Shown here piece by piece: positions 25,589-32,094 of a stretch of DNA of 64,000 nucleotides. Under the pieces are notes generated by a model. The model saw only the letters and a list, made by a program, of their open reading frames with translations. It was not told the DNA's origin and did not search any database. Location of the stretch: contig NZ_CP070973.1 of NCBI RefSeq assembly GCF_017086405.1, positions 3,690,739-3,754,738 on the forward strand. Direction: 5' to 3'. Position numbers and translations under genes: made by a program. Position 1 is the stretch's first letter. Every line of letters starts with the position of its first letter. Source of the DNA: Mycobacterium gordonae. GTDB taxonomy: Bacteria > Actinomycetota > Actinomycetes > Mycobacteriales > Mycobacteriaceae.

Positions 25589-26608
25589 ATGTACCAGGTG
25601 GACCCGAACCCGTCACGCCGCAAGGGATTATTGGCGTCGCTGGCCATTGCGGCGGCGACCGTCGTCACCATTGCGTTGCCGGCAACTTCCAGCGCCGACC
25701 CCGAGCCGGCGCCCTCTCCGACTCCTACGGTCGCACCGCCTGCATCGCCCACTACGGCGTCCCCAGCGCCGGCTGCGGGCGCTCCTGCGGCCACCCCCAG
25801 CCCGACGGCCACCCCGTCGCCGGGAGCCAGCCCGACGCCTGCGGCTCAGCCTGCCGACCCCAACGCCGTACCGCCGCCGGCCGACCCCAACGCGCCGCCG
25901 CCGGACCCGAATGCAGTGGAAGCCGGACGGGTGACCAATGCCGTCGGCGGATTCAGCTTCATCGTGCCGCCCGGCTGGGTCGAGTCCGACGCATCCCACC
26001 TGGACTACGGTTCGGCGCTGCTGAGCAAGGCCGCCGGTGAGGCTCCGATGCCCGGACAGCCGCAGCCGGTTGCCAACGACACGCGCATCGTGCTGGGCCG
26101 GCTGGATCAGAAGCTCTACGCCAGCGCCGAGGCCACCAACCCCAAGGCCGCGGTCCGGCTGGGGTCGGACATGGGCGAGTTCTTCATGCCCTACCCGGGC
26201 ACCAGGGTCAACCAGGAGACCGTCCCGCTCAACGCCAACGGCGTTTCGGGCAGCGCGTCCTACTACGAAGTGAAGTTCAGCGACACCAGCAAGCCCAACG
26301 GCCAGATCTGGACCGGCGTGGTCGGCACCCCAGCGGGGGCGACGCCCACTGCCGGGCCTCCGCAGCGCTGGTTCGTGGTGTGGTTGGGCACGTCGAACAA
26401 CCCGGTGGACAAGAATGCGGCCAAGGCGCTGGCCGAGTCGATCCGGCCTTGGAGTGCTCCAGCCGCTCCGCCTTCGGAAGCTGTGCCTGGTGCTCCGGCT
26501 CCCGCCCCGGCTCCTGCCGAACCCGGCGCTCCGGCTCCCGCGCCCGCCCAGGCGCCGGCGGCTGGGACTCCGTCATCGACACAGCCGCGCAGCAGCCAGC
26601 CGGCCTGA
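25589..26608 (+). CDS. apa: Alanine/proline-rich secreted antigen Apa (ModD, fibronectin-attachment protein)
   Basis: 339 residues. A signal peptide (about 1-37, LLASLAIAAATVVTIALP with cleavage near TSSA/DPEPAP) leads to a Pro/Ala/Thr-rich stretch (about 38-110), a folded middle domain (about 112-295, from GRVTNAVGGFSFIVPPGW to ALAESIRPWSAP) and a second Pro/Ala-rich tail. In M. tuberculosis this protein is O-mannosylated on threonines in these tails, is secreted and on the cell surface, and binds fibronectin and host lectins. The N-terminal repeat region here includes (A)DPNA(V/P)PPP units. Its place behind modC is conserved, though it has no known role in molybdate uptake. Confidence 0.93.
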   Translation: MYQVDPNPSRRKGLLASLAIAAATVVTIALPATSSADPEPAPSPTPTVAPPASPTTASPAPAAGAPAATPSPTATPSPGASPTPAAQPADPNAVPPPADPNAPPPDPNAVEAGRVTNAVGGFSFIVPPGWVESDASHLDYGSALLSKAAGEAPMPGQPQPVANDTRIVLGRLDQKLYASAEATNPKAAVRLGSDMGEFFMPYPGTRVNQETVPLNANGVSGSASYYEVKFSDTSKPNGQIWTGVVGTPAGATPTAGPPQRWFVVWLGTSNNPVDKNAAKALAESIRPWSAPAAPPSEAVPGAPAPAPAPAEPGAPAPAPAQAPAAGTPSSTQPRSSQPA

Positions 26609-26653
26609 CCGGCGCTGCCACAAAGGCGTTGTTTCAAAGTCGTCTCACAGCTA

Positions 26654-26681
26654 TTGCGTGACCGGCCAGATGGCGTATACC
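26654..26681 (+). promoter_or_regulatory. Possible promoter of the first GlsB-like gene
   Basis: TTGCGT (26654-26659) and TATACC (26676-26681) are spaced 16 bases apart, about 50 bases before the ATG at 26734. The gap between apa and this gene is otherwise featureless. Moderate to weak call. Confidence 0.35.
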
Positions 26682-26733
26682 GATACCACAGTCCATTAAA
26701 CGAAGTGGTTGACAGGCGCTAGGGAGGCCCTCG

Positions 26734-27033
26734 ATGAATGTCAGTGCAGCTGCCCGATTCTTGGCCTTCGCGCCACCGACGGCGGTGAGTTGGCTCGCGT
26801 ACATCATCATCGGCGGCTTTGCCGGTTGGATTGCGGGCAAGATCGTGAAAGGCGGCGGCGCCGGCATCCTGCTGAACATCGTCATTGGCGTCGTCGGCGG
26901 TTTCATCGGCGGGATGTTGTTGAGCTGGTTGCATGTTGACGTCGAACACGGGCGCAAGTGGTTCACATTCTTCGTCTCGCTGCTGGGGGCAGTAATCCTG
27001 TTGTGGGTTGTGGGTTTGGTGCGTCGTCGTTAG
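26734..27033 (+). CDS. Small membrane protein, GlsB/YeaQ/YmgE (transglycosylase-associated) family, Rv1861-like
   Basis: 99 residues with a GGGAGG site seven bases before the ATG. Three hydrophobic segments with the family glycine pattern: VSWLAYIIIGGFAGWIAGKI, GGGAGILLNIVIGVVGGFIG, and WFTFFVSLLGAVILLWVVGL. Members are small integral membrane proteins induced by stress in several bacteria; the molecular function is unknown. A second family member follows 89 bases later, so this looks like a tandem duplication that diverged. Confidence 0.85.
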   Translation: MNVSAAARFLAFAPPTAVSWLAYIIIGGFAGWIAGKIVKGGGAGILLNIVIGVVGGFIGGMLLSWLHVDVEHGRKWFTFFVSLLGAVILLWVVGLVRRR

Positions 27034-27052
27034 TTGTTCGCCTGTTTTGAGC

Positions 27053-27110
27053 GGTTGACGCAACCCGCACCGGGTATTACTCGAAGGTCCTCTCGACAAG
27101 TTAATACCCG
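27053..27110 (+). promoter_or_regulatory. SigF-like promoter and 9-bp inverted repeat before the second GlsB-like gene
   Basis: GGTTGA (27053-27058) followed by GGGTAT (27072-27077), with 15 bases between GGTT and GGGTAT, resembles the mycobacterial SigF pattern GGTTT-N15-17-GGGTAT. The same GGGTAT is inside a perfect inverted repeat: CGGGTATTA (27071-27079) and TAATACCCG (27102-27110), directly before the AAGGAG ribosome-binding site. It could be a regulator operator or a leader hairpin. Confidence 0.45.
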
Positions 27111-27122
27111 AAGGAGCTGGTC

Positions 27123-27401
27123 ATGGTCCTGCACATCATCGGAATGATCGTTCTTGGCCTGATTGTCGGGCTGATTGCGCGACTCATCGTGCCGGGCAGG
27201 CAGCCGATGGGCTGGATTGCCACCGCGTTGCTCGGCATCGTGGGCGCCTACGTCGGCGGCACCCTGGGCAGCGTCGTCTTCCCCCCACACCAGTTCACCA
27301 TCACTCCGCCCATCAACCATTCGTTCCTCGGGGCGCTGGTCGGTGCGGTGCTGCTGCTGCTGATCTACAAGTTCGCCACGTCGCGCACCCGGACTCTGTA
27401 G
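27123..27401 (+). CDS. Small membrane protein, GlsB/YeaQ/YmgE family (second copy)
   Basis: 92 residues starting MVLHIIGMIVLGLIVGLIAR, with AAGGAG upstream. Segments: IVLGLIVGLIARLIVPGRQP, WIATALLGIVGAYVGGTLGS and FLGALVGAVLLLLIYKFATS. The GRQPMGWIATALLGIVGA core is the classic family motif, closer to the YeaQ type than the upstream paralogue is. It probably responds to envelope or general stress given the SigF-like promoter. No enzymatic residues are apparent. Confidence 0.86.
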   Translation: MVLHIIGMIVLGLIVGLIARLIVPGRQPMGWIATALLGIVGAYVGGTLGSVVFPPHQFTITPPINHSFLGALVGAVLLLLIYKFATSRTRTL

Positions 27402-27431
27402 TCGGCCGACCCTTCGCGGCATGATGGGTTG

Positions 27432-28460
27432 ATGGCCGCCCGACCGACCAGCACCACCATGACCGCGTGGCAGGTGCGTCAGCCTGGGCCGATGCACACC
27501 GGGCCGCTGGAATGCGTCACTACCGCAGTCCCGCGGCCAGGGCCGGCGGACCTGCTGGTCGCAGTGTCGGCCTGCGGGGTCTGCCGCACCGACTTGCACG
27601 TCACCGAAGGCGACCTGCCTGTCCACCGGGACCGGGTCACTCCCGGACACGAGGTGGTCGGGGAGGTTGTCGAGGTCGGAGCCGATGCCGGTGGCGAATT
27701 CCGCGTCGGGGACCGGGTGGGCATCGCTTGGCTGCGCCGCACCTGCGGGGTATGCAAGTACTGCCGCCGGGGCGACGAGAACCTGTGTCCGCAGTCCCGC
27801 TACACCGGGTGGGATGCCGACGGCGGTTACGCCGAATTCGCAACGGTGCCGGCCGCCTTCGCGCATCCCCTGCCGAGCGGCTACAGCGACAGCGAACTGG
27901 CGCCGCTGCTGTGCGCCGGAATCATCGGCTACCGGTCGCTGTTACGCGCTGAGCTACCCGCCGGCGGTCGGTTGGGTCTGTACGGATTCGGCGGCAGCGC
28001 CCACATCACCGCGCAGGTCGCGTTGGCCCAGGGCGCGGAGGTCCACGTGATGACCCGCGGCGCCCGGGCTCGTGAGCTGGCGCTCGAGTTGGGGGCGGCG
28101 TCTGCGCAGGGAGCCGCGGATCCGCCTCCAGTGCCGCTGGACGCGGCGATCCTGTTCGCTCCGGTCGGTGACCTGGTCCTGCCCGCGTTGGCGGGCCTCG
28201 ACCGGGGCGGCACGCTGGCAGTGGCGGGGATTCACCTGAGCGACATTCCGCCGCTGAACTATCAGCGGCACCTATTCCAGGAGCGCCAGGTCCGGTCGGT
28301 CACCTCCAACACTCGGGCCGACGCCCGTGCATTCCTGGAGTTCGCCGGCCGCCACCACATCGAGGTGACTACGCCGGAATACTCTTTGGCCGAGGCCGAT
28401 CGCGCGTTGACCGCCCTAAGTTCGGGCGAAATCGCGGGCGCCGCCGTGCTCCTGGTCTAG
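27432..28460 (+). CDS. adhA: Zinc-dependent alcohol dehydrogenase
   Basis: 342 residues from ATG 27432 (MAARPTSTTMTAW); a start at the ATG nine codons later is also possible. Medium-chain dehydrogenase: catalytic zinc ligands in ACGVCRTDLHVTEGDL and PGHEVVGEVVEVG, structural zinc cysteines in RTCGVCKYCRRGDENLC, and the Rossmann segment GRLGLYGFGGSAHITAQVAL (GFGGSA in place of the more usual GxGxxG). It oxidises alcohols with NAD; corresponds to Rv1862. It ends seven bases before a convergent membrane protease gene. Confidence 0.92.
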   Translation: MAARPTSTTMTAWQVRQPGPMHTGPLECVTTAVPRPGPADLLVAVSACGVCRTDLHVTEGDLPVHRDRVTPGHEVVGEVVEVGADAGGEFRVGDRVGIAWLRRTCGVCKYCRRGDENLCPQSRYTGWDADGGYAEFATVPAAFAHPLPSGYSDSELAPLLCAGIIGYRSLLRAELPAGGRLGLYGFGGSAHITAQVALAQGAEVHVMTRGARARELALELGAASAQGAADPPPVPLDAAILFAPVGDLVLPALAGLDRGGTLAVAGIHLSDIPPLNYQRHLFQERQVRSVTSNTRADARAFLEFAGRHHIEVTTPEYSLAEADRALTALSSGEIAGAAVLLV

Positions 28461-28467
28461 CTGTGGG

Positions 28468-29193
28468 CTAGGTCGACAGATGCCAGACCACGGCGGCCGC
28501 CAAGGCGCCGACGCCGTTCAGCGACCAGTGCAGCGCTATCGGCGCGATCAGGCTACCGCTGCGTCGGCGCAGCCAACTGAACACGAACCCGGCCGCACCG
28601 GTAGCGAGCACGGCCATCGTCACACCGGCCAGCATGCCGAAGACGCCGCCGCCGAACAGGTGGGTGAAGCCGACGTTGTTGCTGGTCAGGCCCAGTGATG
28701 TCGCGATGTGCCACAGTCCGAACAGCAGTGACCCGGCCAGAGCGACTCCCCGGAAACCCCAGGCCCGGTGCAGGGCGCCGTGCAGCACGCCGCGGAAAAC
28801 AAGTTCCTCGGGAATGACGGTCTGCAGCGGGATGATCACCATCGACGCGATCAGCGCCCCGGAAATGGTGGCGTAGTGGTTGTTCAGAAACATCGGGCGC
28901 GTGACGGGCAGCGCCACGCCGACCGCGATCACCGACACGACCAGCGCCACGGCGGCCAACGCGTAGCCCATGCCGGATCGCCAGTGCTCGCGGCCGAGTC
29001 CGAGTTCGGCCCAGTCCAGACCGCGCCACCGGACCAGCACCACGAGGCCGACCGCGGCCAGCGGGACCGTCGCGATGCTCGCCCACGCCGTGGTGAAGTG
29101 CGCAACCAGATTGGTCAGCACCAGGACCGCGACGACCACAGCGATGTCGAGATGCACGCGGACCCGGTCCACGGCGGAGGTTTGGTCGCGCAT
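28468..29193 (-). CDS. CPBP-family intramembrane metalloprotease (Rv1863c-like)
   Basis: 241 residues from ATG 29193 (MRDQTSAVDRVRV); the upstream open frame would overlap the MOSC gene and is not needed. About six to seven membrane helices. The ABI/CPBP signature is present: the EE pair in VIPEELVFRGVLHGALHRAW, the SLLFGLWHIAT histidine motif, and the late IAPIALHWSLNGVGAL histidine. Such proteases cleave within membranes or modify prenylated peptides; the target here is unknown. Confidence 0.85.
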   Translation of the reverse strand: MRDQTSAVDRVRVHLDIAVVVAVLVLTNLVAHFTTAWASIATVPLAAVGLVVLVRWRGLDWAELGLGREHWRSGMGYALAAVALVVSVIAVGVALPVTRPMFLNNHYATISGALIASMVIIPLQTVIPEELVFRGVLHGALHRAWGFRGVALAGSLLFGLWHIATSLGLTSNNVGFTHLFGGGVFGMLAGVTMAVLATGAAGFVFSWLRRRSGSLIAPIALHWSLNGVGALAAAVVWHLST

Positions 29194-29203
29194 TTCCGCG
29201 AGT

Positions 29204-29857
29204 CTACCTGCGGGCCCGTTGCGCAACCTCAGCTTTGATTTCCGCTGACAGCGCAGCCGCCACCGCCAGCCGGGGCAACAGCTCCGGTTCGGTCATGCGG
29301 GCCCGGAAGACCAGTCCGACCGTCACGTCATGGTCGGGCCGATGCTCGACGGTGATGGCGTCGCCGGCACGGACGGTTCCGGGGGAGAGCACCCGCAGGT
29401 ACGCGCCGGGATTGCCGGCCTTGGTGAACGTCTTGATCCAGCCGCGTTCTTGGAGCATTGCCGAGAACGTGCGGCACGGCGTCCGGCACGCGGAAACCTC
29501 GAGCAGCAGGCCGTCGGCCCCGATGCTCCATCGTTCACCGATCAGCGCCCCCGTGACGTCGATGCCCTTGGTGGTCAGGTTCTCGCCGAAGATGCCGCCA
29601 GTGAGGGTGCGGTTCAGCTGGGCTTCCCAGTCGTCAAGGTCTTCTCGCGCGTAGACGTAGACGGCCTGGTCGTCGCCGCCGTGAAACTTGGGGTTGCCGA
29701 TGGCGTCACCGGCCAGGCCGCTGCCCGTATTGCCCGGGGTCTGAACCATCACGGCTTCGCCGGTGGGGACCTTGTAGATGCCGGTCGTTGCGGACAGCGC
29801 GCGAGGATCGGGGTTCGGTCGCGCCTGAGCGACGTTGACCGAGAGCACCATCGACAT
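29204..29857 (-). CDS. MOSC-domain protein, YiiM-like
   Basis: 217 residues from ATG 29857 (MSMVLSVNVAQARP); an ATG two codons on is equally possible. The MOSC core is clear: GDAIGNPKFHGGDDQAVYVY, DWEAQLNRTLTGGIFGENLT and RWSIGADGLLLEVSACRTPC with the conserved cysteine of the molybdenum-cofactor sulfurase C-terminal fold. YiiM-type proteins reduce N-hydroxylated compounds with a molybdenum cofactor. The CPBP gene begins ten bases downstream on the same strand. The upstream 90 bases contain an insertion-sequence end (29885-29913) and a LexA-like site. Confidence 0.83.
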   Translation of the reverse strand: MSMVLSVNVAQARPNPDPRALSATTGIYKVPTGEAVMVQTPGNTGSGLAGDAIGNPKFHGGDDQAVYVYAREDLDDWEAQLNRTLTGGIFGENLTTKGIDVTGALIGERWSIGADGLLLEVSACRTPCRTFSAMLQERGWIKTFTKAGNPGAYLRVLSPGTVRAGDAITVEHRPDHDVTVGLVFRARMTEPELLPRLAVAAALSAEIKAEVAQRARR

Positions 29858-29884
29858 TTGGTCAGGGTAACGCGGAGTTGATGA

Positions 29885-29913
29885 CGCCAACTGTCACCGA
29901 TGTCTTGAGACAT
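29885..29913 (-). repeat. Insertion-sequence end-like repeat, copy A
   Basis: Read on the minus strand from 29913: TGTCTCAAGACATCGGTGAC, then AGTTGGCG. The same core (GACATCGGTGACAGTTGGCG) recurs at 30112-30137 in the opposite orientation. Such ends are typical of actinobacterial IS481-type elements. It directly precedes the MOSC gene. Confidence 0.6.
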
Positions 29914-29945
29914 CACACGACCCATCCCGCGCGAACGGCAATCTA

Positions 29946-29961
29946 TCGAACATATATTCGA
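29946..29961. promoter_or_regulatory. LexA-like SOS box without an obvious target gene
   Basis: TCGAAC-ATAT-ATTCGA matches the mycobacterial LexA consensus TCGAAC-N4-GTTCGA at 11 of 12 fixed positions. On the minus strand it overlaps an ATGTTCGAT that would begin MFDRLPFARDG and then runs into the insertion-sequence end. That resembles the start of 13E12-type repeat genes, which carry such boxes at their start. It lies 89 bases upstream of the MOSC gene. Confidence 0.5.
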
Positions 29962-30111
29962 TGATACCCGCTGGGCCGACACGTCGCGTACGTCGGAAAT
30001 GCGCGCGAACGGGTCCTTCCGTTTGGTGGGCTTGATCGTAAAGACGGCCGCTTGCGAACTTCATGCGGTTTACGACTTCAGCTCGGCGATCGGGTCGACC
30101 AGAGTGCGTGT
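29962..30111. other. Non-coding stretch between insertion-sequence ends
   Basis: This 150-base piece between the two opposed insertion-sequence ends has no credible gene on either strand. Short open frames have no family resemblance. It is probably the original or imported flank left after insertion and decay of mobile elements. Confidence 0.4.
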
Positions 30112-30161
30112 CAGGACATCGGTGACAGTTGGCGTGTCAGCACTTCGGTGACGTTTCGTCG
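30112..30161 (+). repeat. Two adjacent insertion-sequence end-like repeats, copies B and C
   Basis: TGTCAGGACATCGGTGACAG at 30112-30131 is followed by TTGGCG and a diverged second unit TGTCAGCACTTCGGTGACG at 30138-30156. Copy B is the inverted counterpart of the repeat at 29885-29913. Copy C abuts the downstream side of the transposase remnant, as expected for the end of that element. Confidence 0.55.
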
Positions 30162-30198
30162 CTTTTGGGCGTGGGCCGCGGGGTCGTGCGTTGCCGAC

Positions 30199-30450
30199 TT
30201 AGGTCACCGCGGATGCGGGTCTTGTGTGCTCGATGAGGACTTCGCCGTCCAGATCGGCGACGATGATCTTGTCGCCATTGGTGACGGCCAGGACCTGGTC
30301 AAAGCCGCGTCGTCCATCATCCTTGTACCGGACCCCGGCGAGCATGAAAGTTCCGGCGGTGGTCAGCGTCCTGACGCTGGTGCCGGCGGGCAGGTCCTTG
30401 GGCGCACTTCGGCGGGCCCGGATACACCGCCGCCGGAGGCACTTGAGCGG
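30199..30450 (-). pseudogene. C-terminal remnant of an IS481-type transposase
   Basis: Minus-strand translation gives KDLPAGTSVRTLTTAGTFML, then AGVRYKDDGRRGFDQVLAVT, then NGDKIIVADLDGEVLIEHTR and a stop at 30199. From memory this is the C-terminal tail found in a group of mycobacterial IS481/rve-type transposases. The catalytic DDE core is absent, and the typical VGNxRPRG ending falls after the stop. It is a dead fragment; the 280 bases around it contain no intact gene. Confidence 0.55.
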
Positions 30451-30513
30451 CTGTGGTGTGGGTTCCCTTTCATGTGTTCTGGGTAGGTAAGTCGCCCCAC
30501 GGCTCGCACCTAT

Positions 30514-30610
30514 TCAGCCCGCCAGCTCCACCCCGAAATCTGCGGCTCGTCCTCTCCGTGCTCACGGGTGTCCTAGCGGGCTGACAGGCGCGCGTCGACC
30601 AGCTGCTGGG
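30514..30610 (-). pseudogene. Decayed copy of the 3' end of a phosphoketolase gene
   Basis: On the minus strand this reads QQLVDARLSAR, stop, DTREHGEDEPQISGWSWRA and a stop. The intact phosphoketolase at 35229-37583 ends MVDARLSARQYTRQHGADD then PQISGWTWSD. The nucleotide match is roughly 80 percent over about 85 bases (my hand alignment) and in the same orientation. The similarity stops abruptly near 30610. This is therefore a fragment of a second or former phosphoketolase gene with an in-frame stop, adjacent to the dead transposase fragment. 30611-30729 shows nothing recognisable. Confidence 0.75.
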
Positions 30611-30729
30611 GCGCACCCCTGATCGGGCGACGTGCAGTCTTCGGCGCGGTCAGCCAGTGACGCCACTTTCGATGTCGGTAAGACCTCCTGGACCGCTTTT
30701 AGGTTTCGCCGCGACGCCGATGAATCCCA

Positions 30730-32094
30730 TCAGGCCCCGACCACCAACTCGGAGTGGCCCCAGCCCCTCGTGGCGGTAAGGTGGAAGTCGCTCAGCGCGC
30801 GCAAAAGTTCCTGCGCCAAGACTTCATTCGAATTCTCGCCATCGGGCTGATAGGCGACGACCGTGACGAAGACCTTTCCCAGTGCCGTGCCCGCACCCAA
30901 TGCCAGTCGTCCGCCGGCGCGGTAGGCGATCTCCTTCGTCACACCCGGGAAGGTAGATATTGCCGAGAAGTAGGCGGCATCGCTGCCGTCTATCCTTGTG
31001 ACGGCCGGATCCACTGCTCCGAGGTTGGACGCGATGACGGTGGTCGGGCCGCCAGCGGCCACACTGACCAACCGCCGCAGTATCCGTCGCGGCACGAAGG
31101 GAACGAGCGCCAGTAGCTTCCACCGATCGTCGGGCGCCTCCTGGTGGCGGATCAGCGCCTGCTTGATCGCGGACCGGATTCCACGCAGGTCGCTGGTCAC
31201 GGGTTTGGGGTCGATCGTGATGTCGATACTTGACACCGCGTTGGCGCGGGTGTCGCCGGAGACCCGCTCATTGATTTGCATCGCCAAGGTGAGCGTGCCG
31301 TCCGCGGCAACCCGCCCCATCCGTTCGGCCAGGTGGACCGCCAATCCCGAGAACAGCGCGTTGCTGGTCCCCCCAAGTGCCTGTGCGCGGGCCTCCCACT
31401 CTTGGGCGTCGACGAAGATCGTCGCGGTCGGCAATAAGACGCGTTCGGCTGCCGCTGCAGCGAGCTCTTTGGGCAGCTTGGTCGCCGGCGGGACGCCCGA
31501 GCCGGCACCGGCGCCGCCTCCGCCGGCTAGACGCGCTCCGGCGGCGATGGCGGCGCCGAGACCCCTGATGTCACGTGCGGTCTGGCGGGCGTCTTCGCGC
31601 AGCGCCCGGCGCCGCCGAAGTGACCCGGCGGCGGGCCAAGCGATCGCATCGTCGCGCCCGGCGACCGCGTTGGCCACCGCCTCGCACAACCCGAGGCCGT
31701 CGACGAGGGCGTGCGAGGTGAGCAGGCTTACCCCAGTGCCGCCGTCGGTGAACGGCAGCACCGCAAGGTGCAAACCCGGCCCGTGCTCTGAATTCACCGG
31801 AGCATGGGTCTGTTCGTTCAGCCAGGGCTGGAACTCCGCGCGCGATCGAGGCCGGGCGATCTCGAAGTCGGCCGCGCCGCCGGATGTCACCCAGTGCGCC
31901 CGGCCGAACGGCAATGGAGATCGCTCGATGCGGCGGGACAGCCATCCCCGCTGAAGATGGTGGTTAAACCGACGCAGACCCTCGATGTCGACTGCGCGGT
32001 CGTAGACCCACACATACTGCAGCAGCCCGTTGGCTCCGGTCGCCCGTTCGCCAAGGAACATGGACTGGTCGACCAGATCGAGTAGGTTGTTCAT
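30730..32094 (-). CDS. WS/DGAT- or Pap-like acyltransferase (condensation superfamily)
   Basis: 454 residues. The acyltransferase active-site motif HxxxDG is present as LTSHALVDGLGLC near residue 130, and the structural SNLGAVDPAVTRIDG segment of the second half-domain is present near residue 350. The central part has an Ala/Gly-rich linker (about 180-210). Such enzymes move acyl chains onto alcohols, trehalose or polyketide lipids. The gene overlaps the upstream mmpL stop by four bases (ATGA), so the pair is co-translated. Papers on PapA/MmpL pairs make an exported acylated lipid the likely product; the identity of that lipid cannot be read from the sequence. Confidence 0.75.
   Translation of the reverse strand: MNNLLDLVDQSMFLGERATGANGLLQYVWVYDRAVDIEGLRRFNHHLQRGWLSRRIERSPLPFGRAHWVTSGGAADFEIARPRSRAEFQPWLNEQTHAPVNSEHGPGLHLAVLPFTDGGTGVSLLTSHALVDGLGLCEAVANAVAGRDDAIAWPAAGSLRRRRALREDARQTARDIRGLGAAIAAGARLAGGGGAGAGSGVPPATKLPKELAAAAAERVLLPTATIFVDAQEWEARAQALGGTSNALFSGLAVHLAERMGRVAADGTLTLAMQINERVSGDTRANAVSSIDITIDPKPVTSDLRGIRSAIKQALIRHQEAPDDRWKLLALVPFVPRRILRRLVSVAAGGPTTVIASNLGAVDPAVTRIDGSDAAYFSAISTFPGVTKEIAYRAGGRLALGAGTALGKVFVTVVAYQPDGENSNEVLAQELLRALSDFHLTATRGWGHSELVVGA

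Noticed and set aside
30052..30486. 144-codon plus-strand frame in the accessory gap
   Set aside because: The minus strand of the same bases encodes a recognisable transposase tail, and the plus frame has no family resemblance.
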